DNA from: an uncultured Eubacteriaceae bacterium | GTDB lineage: Bacteria > Bacillota > Clostridia > Lachnospirales > CAG-274 | Direction: 5' to 3' | DNA: 15,657 bases | Assembly: GCA_938042265.1 (NCBI GenBank) | Contig: CALIRN010000062.1 | Location: 1-15,657 of the forward strand | Part shown: in pieces, positions 1-6,882 of the stretch | Layout: each line of letters opens with the position of its first letter | Position numbering within the stretch: position 1 is the first letter of the stretch | The notes under the pieces: model-generated | Told to the model about the DNA's origin: nothing | The model's database searches: none | The model's input: only the letters and a program-made list of their open reading frames with translations | Position numbers and translations under genes: made by a program

Positions 1-1
1 G

Positions 2-2056
2 ACGGCATACGAGAGAGACGGAAGCATTAAATGGCTTTTTGTAAGATTTATGGCAAAGGTACCTGCAGGAAAGGCTGTTGACTATTGTCTTGATTTAAAA
101 TCGGACAGCAGGAGCTTTGAAAAAATTAATGCTGACGCTCACAGGGTCAATACAGGGGCAGTAGCCTTTCAGGTATCAGAGGATATTAATACTCTTTTTG
201 AGGAGATAAAATATAATGATATGTGCTTTGGCAGTGATTACATATCCGTGCCTTGCCTTATCGACGGCAATGGCATAGAGTACAGCTTTAAGGCAGAGGA
301 ATGGGAGCTTGTGGAAAATGGAGAGGTTTGTGCAGTATTAAAGGGTACGGGTTTTCACGGATATAAGGATGAAAAGGTATATAAGGCAGAGATAAAGCTT
401 TGTTGCTATAAGGATAAGCCATGGATTGAGCTTGCCTACAGAATAACTAATACCACCGAAAAGCCTCTTGAAATTAAAAGTCTTGAAATAAGGCACCACA
501 AGCTTTATGAATGCAACAGAAGATGTGCAGTGGGTATCTCAAATTATAAAACACGCTATAATATAAGTGAGGACGGCTCAGAGGTTAGTCAGATTATTGA
601 TGACCAGATGCTTATTTTTGAGGCGAACGAACAAAATGCAGAGGTGTTTTATGGTACCTTTTTTGCAGATTGTACCGATGATGAAAGCGGACTTTGTGCG
701 ACTGTCTATCAGGCACAGCAGAACTTTCCAAAGGCTGTTTGTGCCGATAAAAACGGTTTTAGTGTAAAGCTTGTACCGGAAGGTGTAGGTAAAATAGTAA
801 TGCAAAGCGGTATGGCAAGGCAACAGAGGGTGCTGTTTGATTTTCATAAACCATTTGAGGAATTAGAGGTAATTAATGATACCTCTACAAGGTATCAGAT
901 GCCAAATAAGCCGAAAGTTTCACCTGCCGTATTTGAGGAAAGCGGAATTTTTGATGATATATTTACCCATAATAAAATAATTGCACTTGAAATGTTTTTA
1001 CAGAGCAAAGCGGATGAGCATACCAGATGCTATGGTATGCTTAACTGGGGCGATGCTCCTGATATGGGCTATACCTTACAGGGCAGAGGAAACGGTGAGC
1101 TGGTGTGGACAAATAATGAGTATGACTATTCCCACGCCTGTGCATTGATGTATGCAAGGACTGGTGTAAGGCGGTTTCTTGATTATCTGCTTGTAAGCGG
1201 TAGGCATTGGCTTGATGTGGATATTTGCCATTACAGTAAAAATCCGCTGCATTTAAACGGACAGTGGGAACATACAAACGGTCACTGTAAAAATGGAAAA
1301 ATTGAATGCAGCCATCAGTGGGTAGAGGGACTTCTGGACTACTATCATTTTACAGGTGACAGAGATGCCTTTAATGCGGCAATAGAAATAGGAAAAACTG
1401 ATTTAAGATTACTGGAAACACCTCAGTTTCAAAATAAGGGTGAAATAAATGCAAGGGAAACAGGCTGGGCTATGCGTACCCTTGTGGCACTTTATAAGGA
1501 AACAAATGACGAAAGCTGGCTTGACAAGTGTGACTGGATTGTATCACACTTTGAGGCTTGGGAAGAAAAGTACGGTCTATGGCTGTCACCCTATACCGAT
1601 AATACAGAAATAAGAGTGGTATTTATGATTTCCGTTGCGGTTGCAAGCCTTATGAGATATTATCGTGTACGTCCTCAGGAAAAAATAAGGGCAATGATAT
1701 TAAGAGCAGTAGATGATTTGGTGGAAAATGCAAGGCTTGATAACGGACTTTTTTATTATAAGGAGCTACCAAGTCTTAAACGCTTTGGAAATAATCCTAT
1801 TATTCTTGAAGCACTGGCAATAGCTTATGAGCTTACCGGGGATAATAGATATCTTAAAGCAGGCATACCAACCCTTAAATATATACTGAGCATAGGTGCA
1901 GGCGGCGGTGGTGCCGGACAAAAAAGGTCTGTGGAGGATACTGTTCTTTCAGTGGGTCCCGGTACCAAAAACTTTGCTCAGCTTATGATACCTGTTACCA
2001 CATTTTATGCTGCCTGTGTCAGGGAGGGTATTCTGACGAAGGAGTGGCTTGGTTAA
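2..2056 (+). CDS. PcRGLX/YetA-like carbohydrate-active protein, 5'-truncated by window edge
   Basis: The reading frame is open from base 2, and the residues before the Met at 50 (T-A-Y-E-R-D-G-S-I-K-W) continue the same fold. Met50 is therefore internal and the gene starts upstream of the window. The visible 684 residues resemble the exo-rhamnogalacturonan lyase-like PcRGLX/YetA family: an N-terminal beta barrel with the D-G-S-I-K-W motif, a beta-sandwich middle, and a C-terminal helical toroid. Counting from Met50, the toroid carries aromatic/acidic motifs LNWGD (331-335), NNEYDY (355-360), HWLDVDICHYS (386-396) and SHQWVEG (421-427). Family members are linked to pectin (rhamnogalacturonan) breakdown, but substrate and activity here are inferred from remembered family patterns. 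No terminator follows; the next promoter begins 16 bases after the stop. The fold assignment is moderately sure, the reaction less so. Confidence 0.6.
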   Translation, partial: TAYERDGSIKWLFVRFMAKVPAGKAVDYCLDLKSDSRSFEKINADAHRVNTGAVAFQVSEDINTLFEEIKYNDMCFGSDYISVPCLIDGNGIEYSFKAEEWELVENGEVCAVLKGTGFHGYKDEKVYKAEIKLCCYKDKPWIELAYRITNTTEKPLEIKSLEIRHHKLYECNRRCAVGISNYKTRYNISEDGSEVSQIIDDQMLIFEANEQNAEVFYGTFFADCTDDESGLCATVYQAQQNFPKAVCADKNGFSVKLVPEGVGKIVMQSGMARQQRVLFDFHKPFEELEVINDTSTRYQMPNKPKVSPAVFEESGIFDDIFTHNKIIALEMFLQSKADEHTRCYGMLNWGDAPDMGYTLQGRGNGELVWTNNEYDYSHACALMYARTGVRRFLDYLLVSGRHWLDVDICHYSKNPLHLNGQWEHTNGHCKNGKIECSHQWVEGLLDYYHFTGDRDAFNAAIEIGKTDLRLLETPQFQNKGEINARETGWAMRTLVALYKETNDESWLDKCDWIVSHFEAWEEKYGLWLSPYTDNTEIRVVFMISVAVASLMRYYRVRPQEKIRAMILRAVDDLVENARLDNGLFYYKELPSLKRFGNNPIILEALAIAYELTGDNRYLKAGIPTLKYILSIGAGGGGAGQKRSVEDTVLSVGPGTKNFAQLMIPVTTFYAACVREGILTKEWLG

Positions 2057-2072
2057 ACCGCAAAAATACAGT

Positions 2073-2101
2073 TTGACAAAATTTAACTTATATGATATTC
2101 T
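2073..2101 (+). promoter_or_regulatory. Sigma-A-type promoter for the riboswitch-antiporter transcript
   Basis: A perfect -35 TTGACA (2073-2078) is separated by 17 bases from a -10-like TATTCT (2096-2101). The predicted start, about 2107-2109, falls exactly at the 5' strand of the riboswitch P1 helix, which supports both calls. Confidence 0.7.
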
Positions 2102-2106
2102 TTCAA

Positions 2107-2210
2107 TGTCAAGAGGGAGTAATCGGTATACGTTTTGTATGCGGTACTATCGTCAGCTAGGTACAGGTGTTTGTGCCCGGTATTACATTAAACGATGAGA
2201 CTCATAGACA
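2107..2210 (+). promoter_or_regulatory. yybP-ykoY (Mn2+-sensing) riboswitch aptamer
   Basis: The leader carries the conserved pieces of the yybP-ykoY aptamer in order: GGGAGTAA (2116-2123), the CGTCAGC segment (2151-2157), and AACGATGAGAC (2191-2201). P1 can form between TGTC (2107-2110) plus GAG (2113-2115) and CTC (2201-2203) plus GACA (2207-2210). One arm is a hairpin GTATAC/GTATGC (2126-2131 / 2137-2142). The other is GGTACA/TGTGCC (2160-2165 / 2172-2177) with a short loop. The class is known to bind Mn2+ and to control metal exporters. The 3' P1 strand is reused as the 5' arm of the terminator at 2198-2250, so ligand binding should allow read-through (ON switch). The boundaries are approximate. 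Confidence 0.85.
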
Positions 2211-2250
2211 GTAAGTGGGTATACTACTGTTTGTGGGTCTTTATTTTTTT
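2198..2250 (+). terminator. Riboswitch expression-platform terminator
   Basis: A 16-pair helix (three of them G-U) forms between 2198-2213 and 2225-2240 with an 11-base loop. It is followed by a T-rich tract at 2241-2250 and then by the ribosome binding site of the antiporter. The 5' arm overlaps the conserved GAGAC and P1 strand of the aptamer, so terminator and ligand-bound aptamer exclude each other. Confidence 0.85.
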
Positions 2251-2266
2251 GCAAAGGAGAAGAAAA

Positions 2267-3211
2267 ATGGAAGTATTTTTACAGATTTTGTTGCTTGTTG
2301 CGGGTTTTGCAATGCTTATTAAGGGAGCAGACTGGTTTGTTGACGGGGCTTCGGGCATAGCTGATAGGCTGGGAATACCTGAGATTATTATTGGTCTTAC
2401 CATAGTTGCTATGGGCACAAGTGCCCCGGAGGCAGCAATAAGCATATCCTCAGCGCTTAAGGGAAGTGCCGATATAGCTGTGGGTAATGTGGTGGGCAGC
2501 AACATACTTAATATACTTGTTATTTTGGGATTTACCGCATTAATTGCACCTCTTGCTGTGCAGAAGTCAACCATAAGATACGAAATACCATTTGTAATTA
2601 TAATTTCAGCAGTATTTTCAGCAATAGGTCTGTTTGATAATTACGTGGGATTATTTGACGGTATTGTTTTGCTGGTGCTGTTTGCCATGTATCTTGTATA
2701 TCTGTTTATTATGGCGAAACAGGGACCAACTGATGCTGATGAAGAAAAAGAAAAAACAAGAAATGGTAAAAAACCGGCAAAACTTTTGCTGTTTGTTTTG
2801 ATAGGCTGCGTTGTAATAGTTGCAGGCAGTAATATTGCTGTTGATGCTGCAACCGCTATTGCTAAAATATGCGGTATGAGTGAAAGATTTATAGGACTTA
2901 CAATAGTTGCGTTCGGTACCTCTCTGCCTGAACTTGTAACAAGTGTTATAGCGGCAGGCAAGGGAAATACGGATATAGCAATAGGCAATATTGTAGGCAG
3001 CAATATTTTTAACATACTGTTTGTTATAGGCATATCTGCGCTTATTACACCTGTTGAATATCAAACAGGCTTTTTAGTGGACAGTATAATATGTGCAGGC
3101 TCTGTCTTACTGCTTTTGATATTTGTATCTAACAGGGAACATAAGCTTAAGCATTGGGGAGGTGCGATAATGCTTCTTAGTTATGGGGCGTATTTTATAT
3201 ATCTTATATAA
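2267..3211 (+). CDS. Na+/Ca2+-exchanger family cation antiporter, Mn2+-riboswitch controlled
   Basis: This is a 314-residue membrane protein of the CaCA superfamily (YrbG-like). It has the two inverted alpha repeats that line the ion path: GTSAPE (50-55) through GNVVGSN (73-79), and GTSLPE (217-222) through GNIVGSN (240-246). Acidic residues E54 and E222 sit at the ion-binding sites. About ten hydrophobic segments flank a charged cytoplasmic loop (about 150-171, rich in Asp/Glu/Lys). The start is set at 2267 because AAGGAGA lies just upstream. The longer frame opening at 2195 starts inside the aptamer and terminator and is rejected. Family members exchange Ca2+ for Na+ or H+. The upstream yybP-ykoY riboswitch makes Mn2+ export the likelier job here, but that is inference. 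Confidence 0.9.
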   Translation: MEVFLQILLLVAGFAMLIKGADWFVDGASGIADRLGIPEIIIGLTIVAMGTSAPEAAISISSALKGSADIAVGNVVGSNILNILVILGFTALIAPLAVQKSTIRYEIPFVIIISAVFSAIGLFDNYVGLFDGIVLLVLFAMYLVYLFIMAKQGPTDADEEKEKTRNGKKPAKLLLFVLIGCVVIVAGSNIAVDAATAIAKICGMSERFIGLTIVAFGTSLPELVTSVIAAGKGNTDIAIGNIVGSNIFNILFVIGISALITPVEYQTGFLVDSIICAGSVLLLLIFVSNREHKLKHWGGAIMLLSYGAYFIYLI

Positions 3212-3218
3212 AGCGTAA

Positions 3219-3256
3219 TTTAAAAGACCTTGGTAATACAGCCAAGGTCTTTTAAA
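3219..3256. terminator. Bidirectional intrinsic terminator
   Basis: A perfect 15-base inverted repeat (3219-3233 / 3242-3256) has an 8-base loop. The GACCTTGG core is flanked by A-runs on the left and T-runs on the right, so it can stop the antiporter transcript (+) and the convergent HIT gene (-). Confidence 0.9.
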
Positions 3257-3294
3257 CAATATTGTAAAAAATTCGTATTTAGTGATATAATAAA

Positions 3295-3720
3295 TCAAAG
3301 GTTAGCTTTAATCTTTGAAATAATTTCCTTATATTCGATATCGGAAAGGTACTTTGGTGGGTTTACATTCATTTCAAAAGTACCGCCGAAGCCATAGCTG
3401 CCCTCCTGCTTAGGTACAATGTGTACATGGAGATGTGGCAGGGTATCACTGAACATACCATAATTAACCTTTGCGGGGGTTACAGCCTTGTTAATAGCCA
3501 TACCTGCTCTTTGCATATCGGCAATAAAGGCAGCAGCTTCATCAGCGGTGAGGTCGTAAAGCTCCCTGCCGTGGTCCTTGTAGGCGATTACGCAGCGTCC
3601 GTAATAGGTCTGCTCCTTGAAAAGATAAAGCTTTGTTACCCCGAGGTCGGCAATATAAATCATAAGTGAATCGAGCTTTTCTTTATTTTTGCAGTATAAA
3701 CATTCATCTGGTGTTACCAT
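3295..3720 (-). CDS. HIT-family nucleotide hydrolase/transferase
   Basis: This 141-residue protein ends in the histidine-triad signature HLHVHIVP (96-103). H96 and H98 are part of the phosphate-binding triad, and H100 is the probable catalytic nucleophile. Length and layout suit a small HIT protein, a group that cleaves nucleoside phosphoramidates or dinucleotides. The exact substrate cannot be told. An N-terminal C-x-x-C pair (C7, C10) may bind zinc, as in some relatives. The start is well supported by AGGAGG about 8 bases upstream on the minus strand. A near-perfect promoter lies at 3756-3783. The gene is transcribed away from cls and converges on the antiporter. Confidence 0.9.
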   Translation of the reverse strand: MVTPDECLYCKNKEKLDSLMIYIADLGVTKLYLFKEQTYYGRCVIAYKDHGRELYDLTADEAAAFIADMQRAGMAINKAVTPAKVNYGMFSDTLPHLHVHIVPKQEGSYGFGGTFEMNVNPPKYLSDIEYKEIISKIKANL

Positions 3721-3755
3721 AGTTATAGTCCTCCTAAAGTAATTAATATATTATA

Positions 3756-3783
3756 ATTATATCACATAGGAGCATTATGTCAA
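3756..3783 (-). promoter_or_regulatory. Consensus sigma-A promoter for the HIT gene
   Basis: Read on the minus strand, TTGACA (3783-3778) and TATAAT (3761-3756) are both perfect hexamers with a 16-base spacer. The transcript would start near 3749, about 29 bases before the HIT start codon. Confidence 0.8.
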
Positions 3784-3801
3784 TTATAAAAGGAGGGTAA
3801 A

Positions 3802-5265
3802 ATGATAAGTGATTTTTTTGAAATTTTAATTGACGTATGTATTATCATTAATTGTTTTTTTGCTTTTTTTGTAGTATTTTATGAAAGGAAAAATCCGGGT
3901 ACTATATGGGCATGGCTTATGGTGCTTGCAATTTTTCCTGTATTCGGATGGGTGCTGTATCTTATATTTGGTTTTGAGGGCAGAAAGCATATAAAATTTG
4001 CAAAAAAAGCTGTAAGTGATGAAAAAATGGTTTATGGTATTATGCAGAAAAATCCGGAGCTTTTTCACAAGCAGTTTGATGTGTTAAAAAAGGACAATAT
4101 TCTGCCTATTCCAAATACTAAGTACCTTAATAATGTAGTTATTATGAATATGCGTTCTGCTGCAAGTGTCTATCATACCAATAATTCCCTCACCTTATAC
4201 AATGAGGGGGAAAGCAAGTTTAAAGCTTTGCTTAAGGATATCGGGGAGGCGGAAAGCTTTATACACCTTCAGTATTATATTGTGCGTGATGATGAGCTGG
4301 GCAGAGCAATTATTAATGCTTTGGCTGAAAAGGCAAAACAGGGGGTTGAGGTAAAATTTTTGTATGACGGAGTAGGTAATGTCTTTAATTCTCCAAATTT
4401 TAATAAGCCGTTGAAGCAGGCAGGTGGTGAGGTACAGTTATTTTTGCCGCCAAGATGGATAAGAATAAATTACAGAAATCACCGTAAGCTTGCCATAATT
4501 GACGGTAAAATAGGCTATATAGGCGGACTTAACATAGGGGATGAATATGTAAGCAGAGTTAAACGCTTTGGCTTTTGGCGCGATACCCATATAAGGGTTG
4601 AGGGAGACTGTGTGCGCGATATGGAACTGCGTTTTGCCATGGATTGGAATTATACAAAGGGCAGTAAGCTTTATCCCGGTGATAAATATTTTCCGCCTGT
4701 GTCAAAGCAGGATAATCCCGTTGCAATGCAGATTATCTCCAGCGGCCCCGATACAAGGTGGAACAATGTTCAGTACGGATATTTTAAAATGATAACCGAG
4801 GCAGATAAAAACATATATATTGCAACTCCGTATTTCGTACCTGATGACAGTGTACTTGAGGCGCTTAAAACCTCTGCATTGTCGGGAGTTGATGTAAGAA
4901 TTATAATACCTGCAAAGCCAGACCACCCTTTTGTATACTGGGGCAGCTTAAGCTATCTGGGTGAACTGCTTGACGCAGGCGTAAGGTGCTATGAGTACAC
5001 AAAGGGGTTCATTCATTCCAAGGTTATATCAATGGACGGTATGATAAGCTCCATAGGTACTGCCAATATGGATATACGCAGCTTTAAGCTTAATTTTGAG
5101 ATTAATGCCTTTATTTATAATGAACAGGTTACAGCTCAGGTTGATAAGCAGTTTGAAATTGATTTTAAGGACTGTAGGGAGATAACTAAGGAGATTTATG
5201 AGTCAAGGAGCAGACTTACCAGGGTTAGAGAGGCTTTTTCAAGATTAATTTCACCTCTGCTGTAG
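3802..5265 (+). CDS. cls: Cardiolipin synthase
   Basis: This 487-residue membrane enzyme of the phospholipase D superfamily joins two phosphatidylglycerols into cardiolipin and releases glycerol. Two N-terminal membrane helices (about 5-27 and 35-57) form the PLDc_N anchor. Two catalytic HKD motifs follow: NHRKLAIID (H227, K229, D234) and HSKVISMD (H405, K407, D412), each followed by a G/S-rich GGLN or GTANMD stretch. Length is typical of bacterial Cls (about 480-510). The start is preceded by AAAAGGAGGG at ideal spacing. The gene stands alone and diverges from the HIT gene across 81 bases. A -10-like TATAAT (3752-3757) is present, but I see no matching -35, so its promoter is unresolved. Confidence 0.93.
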   Translation: MISDFFEILIDVCIIINCFFAFFVVFYERKNPGTIWAWLMVLAIFPVFGWVLYLIFGFEGRKHIKFAKKAVSDEKMVYGIMQKNPELFHKQFDVLKKDNILPIPNTKYLNNVVIMNMRSAASVYHTNNSLTLYNEGESKFKALLKDIGEAESFIHLQYYIVRDDELGRAIINALAEKAKQGVEVKFLYDGVGNVFNSPNFNKPLKQAGGEVQLFLPPRWIRINYRNHRKLAIIDGKIGYIGGLNIGDEYVSRVKRFGFWRDTHIRVEGDCVRDMELRFAMDWNYTKGSKLYPGDKYFPPVSKQDNPVAMQIISSGPDTRWNNVQYGYFKMITEADKNIYIATPYFVPDDSVLEALKTSALSGVDVRIIIPAKPDHPFVYWGSLSYLGELLDAGVRCYEYTKGFIHSKVISMDGMISSIGTANMDIRSFKLNFEINAFIYNEQVTAQVDKQFEIDFKDCREITKEIYESRSRLTRVREAFSRLISPLL

Positions 5266-5290
5266 AATAAAATATGACAATAATTTAATG

Positions 5291-5330
5291 AAAAGCCTTT
5301 TAAAAGTTAATTGTATTTTAATGCTTTTTT
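5291..5330 (+). terminator. Weak candidate terminator after cls
   Basis: AAAAGC (5291-5296) can pair with GCTTTT (5323-5328) plus two further A-T pairs across one mismatch, and a six-T run ends at 5330. The loop is long and the stem AT-rich, so the call is tentative. Confidence 0.35.
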
Positions 5331-5341
5331 ATTATAAAAAG

Positions 5342-6099
5342 GAAGAAGGTAATGTCCTTACTTTAACGAAATCGGATAGCGGTATATATCAGGCAGCTAT
5401 TATGATTATTTTAAGGGCTTAATTGAGCATTATCTTAATAATTTCCTTCAGGATACCACCTTCAGGAAATAATAAAAAAATATGTCGTGATAAAGAGGAA
5501 AGTGTAACTTATAATACCGTTCAGGAATGTATTGACAGTCTTAATAAAAATGTAAACTGGATTAATTGTGATAGCACAACAAATACAGCAACTATTACAA
5601 GTGTTGAGGACTTTGTAATCAATTGTAAGAGCGTAAGCAAGAATGTTGATGCTTTTGATGATTTAGAGTCAATCCAGGGAGAGAACATTCTTTTTGGATA
5701 CGGATATGGTAAGAGTACCCATTTTGACAGTATAATGACTGAATTGTTAAATGATACGGAATATGGTGAAGCCTAGCTGCATTTTAATAAAACAGACTCC
5801 AAGGAAATACGGCAGCTTATCGTATAAATATGTATAATCCTATGTATTATATTTCCGACTATTATGAGGGCTATAGCAGTTCAAAGGTCGCTAAATACTG
5901 GAGAATACGTACAGGAATTAATCAGGGTGACAAAATCTTATCAACTGAATTAAATCTTGTTCTTGCCCTAAAGGCTTACGGTGGCAGTGAAGTGGATTTT
6001 GAAACCGTGTGGGGATTTGGTCACGTAGAGTCAGAAAGAACGGGAAACTCTACAAATAATTTTATTGAATGTGTAAATGAAAGCTTGAAATGCGATTAA
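5342..6099 (+). pseudogene. Remnant of a subtype-B tannase-like (feruloyl-esterase-type) alpha/beta hydrolase
   Basis: Consecutive fragments in different frames line up with the C-terminal half of one protein. They are G-N-V-L-T-L-T-K-S-D-S-G-I-Y-Q-A-A (from 5348), then Y-Y-D-Y-F-K-G-L-I-E (5398 on), then T-I-T-S-V-E-D-F with F-D-D-L and G-E-N-I-L-F-G-Y-G (within 5462-5773), then N-P-M-Y-Y-I, W-R-I-R-T-G and G-F-G-H with E-R-T-G (5830-6099). Lesions are a shift near 5397, stops and a shift between about 5455 and 5500, a TAG at 5774-5776 and a shift near 5800. The probable catalytic His (G-F-G-H) and an Asp 31 residues earlier survive. The N-terminal half with the G-x-S-x-G nucleophile is absent. 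Intact relatives are about 500 residues and hydrolyse galloyl or feruloyl esters. The family name rests on remembered motifs; the decay is seen directly. Confidence 0.75.
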
Positions 6100-6126
6100 A
6101 ATTAAAAAATTCCTTATCAGATTAAT

Positions 6127-6153
6127 AAAAAGTCCGGTTTAACCGGGCTTTTT
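6127..6153 (+). terminator. Intrinsic terminator after the tannase remnant
   Basis: AAAAAGTCCGG (6127-6137) pairs with CCGGGCTTTTT (6143-6153) through one G-U pair with a 5-base loop. The T5 run ends the stem, insulating the downstream heat-shock operon. Confidence 0.85.
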
Positions 6154-6246
6154 GCTATTAGCACACATTTTCGAAAAAAATGAAAAAGTGAGAAAAAACG
6201 AGAAATAATAAGATTAAGTCAGATTTAAAAAGAAAATAAGTTTTAA

Positions 6247-6273
6247 TTAGCACTCAACAAGCTTGATGGCTAA
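6247..6273 (+). promoter_or_regulatory. CIRCE operator (HrcA binding site)
   Basis: The left arm TTAGCACTC (6247-6255) matches the CIRCE consensus exactly. A 9-base spacer, the canonical length, separates it from the right arm GATGGCTAA (6265-6273), which matches 7 of 9 positions of GAGTGCTAA. The right arm overlaps the -35 box of the mcsA promoter, so bound HrcA would block RNA polymerase. No other element in the leader resembles a heat-shock operator. Confidence 0.85.
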
Positions 6274-6291
6274 CAAAAATAATGTTATACT
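6263..6291 (+). promoter_or_regulatory. Sigma-A promoter of the mcsA-mcsB-clpC operon
   Basis: TTGATG (6263-6268, four of six to consensus) lies 17 bases before TATACT (6286-6291, five of six). The -35 sits within the CIRCE element. An A-rich stretch (about 6170-6240) upstream could act as an UP-like element. The predicted start, about 6298, leaves a leader of about 50 bases before mcsA. Confidence 0.75.
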
Positions 6292-6347
6292 TCGTTTGTA
6301 AACAAAAAGGAAAAATATCTAATTTAAACTAACGGGAGGTATGTAAA

Positions 6348-6878
6348 ATGTTATGTGATAAATGTAAATCAAATCAGGCCACTGTTCATATCAGACAAAA
6401 CATTAACGGTAATGTAAGAGAGTATGACTTATGCGATAAATGTGCTGCTGCCTCCAATCTTCTTAATGATACCAATATGTCCTTTGACAACTTGTTCGAG
6501 GGCTTTTTAAATGGAATGGGTCAGGGTGGTATGCTTTACGGTGATGGTCTTTTCACAAGCAAGGGTACTGATGTATGCGGTGCTTGCGGAGCTACCTTTG
6601 ATGACTTTGTAAATGGAGGTAAGCTGGGCTGTCCCGACTGCTATGATACCTTCAGAGACAGAGTAAGAGGAGTGCTTAAAAATATTCAGGGTAGTGTTAA
6701 GCATACGGGCAAGGGCAGTGATGAGGCGCGAAGGATTAAAGCAAAAACGGCACCTAAGGAACTGACGGAAGAAGAAAAGCTTAAAAATGAGCTTGACCTT
6801 GCCATTAGAAATGAGGAATATGAAAGGGCTGCTGAAATAAGAGATAAAATCAGGGCATTAAATGGAAAGGAGGAATAA
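6348..6878 (+). CDS. mcsA: McsA, zinc-finger activator of the arginine kinase McsB
   Basis: This 176-residue protein has four C-x-x-C pairs (C3/C6, C29/C32, C77/C80, C95/C98) forming two zinc-binding modules. A C-terminal UVR motif (about 144-171, L-K-N-E-L-D then E-Y-E-R-A-A-E-I-R-D) follows. In Bacillus, McsA binds and activates the protein arginine kinase McsB and links it to ClpC. Length is close to known McsA. GGGAGG (6334-6339) sits 8 bases before the start. It is the first gene of the operon, and mcsB follows after 4 bases. In most Firmicutes ctsR precedes mcsA; here a pseudogene does. The identification is secure. Confidence 0.95.
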   Translation: MLCDKCKSNQATVHIRQNINGNVREYDLCDKCAAASNLLNDTNMSFDNLFEGFLNGMGQGGMLYGDGLFTSKGTDVCGACGATFDDFVNGGKLGCPDCYDTFRDRVRGVLKNIQGSVKHTGKGSDEARRIKAKTAPKELTEEEKLKNELDLAIRNEEYERAAEIRDKIRALNGKEE

Positions 6879-6882
6879 GTCT

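Noticed and set aside
50..2056. Met at 50 as the true start of the first gene
   Set aside because: The frame is open to the window edge, the residues before it match the family, and no ribosome binding site precedes it.
2195..2266. N-terminal extension of the antiporter from 2195
   Set aside because: It begins in the riboswitch core and runs through the terminator; a good ribosome site sits before 2267.
5423..6099. Two separate small genes at 5423-5776 and 5830-6099
   Set aside because: Both are consecutive pieces of one esterase in different frames, without ribosome sites of their own.
6160..6246. CtsR heptad repeat upstream of mcsA
   Set aside because: Only a single AGTCAGA-like half is present; no tandem GGTCAAA-type repeat is seen.
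6862..6882. Earlier start for mcsB at 6862
   Set aside because: It would place the AAAGGAGG site inside the coding sequence and add residues not typical of McsB.
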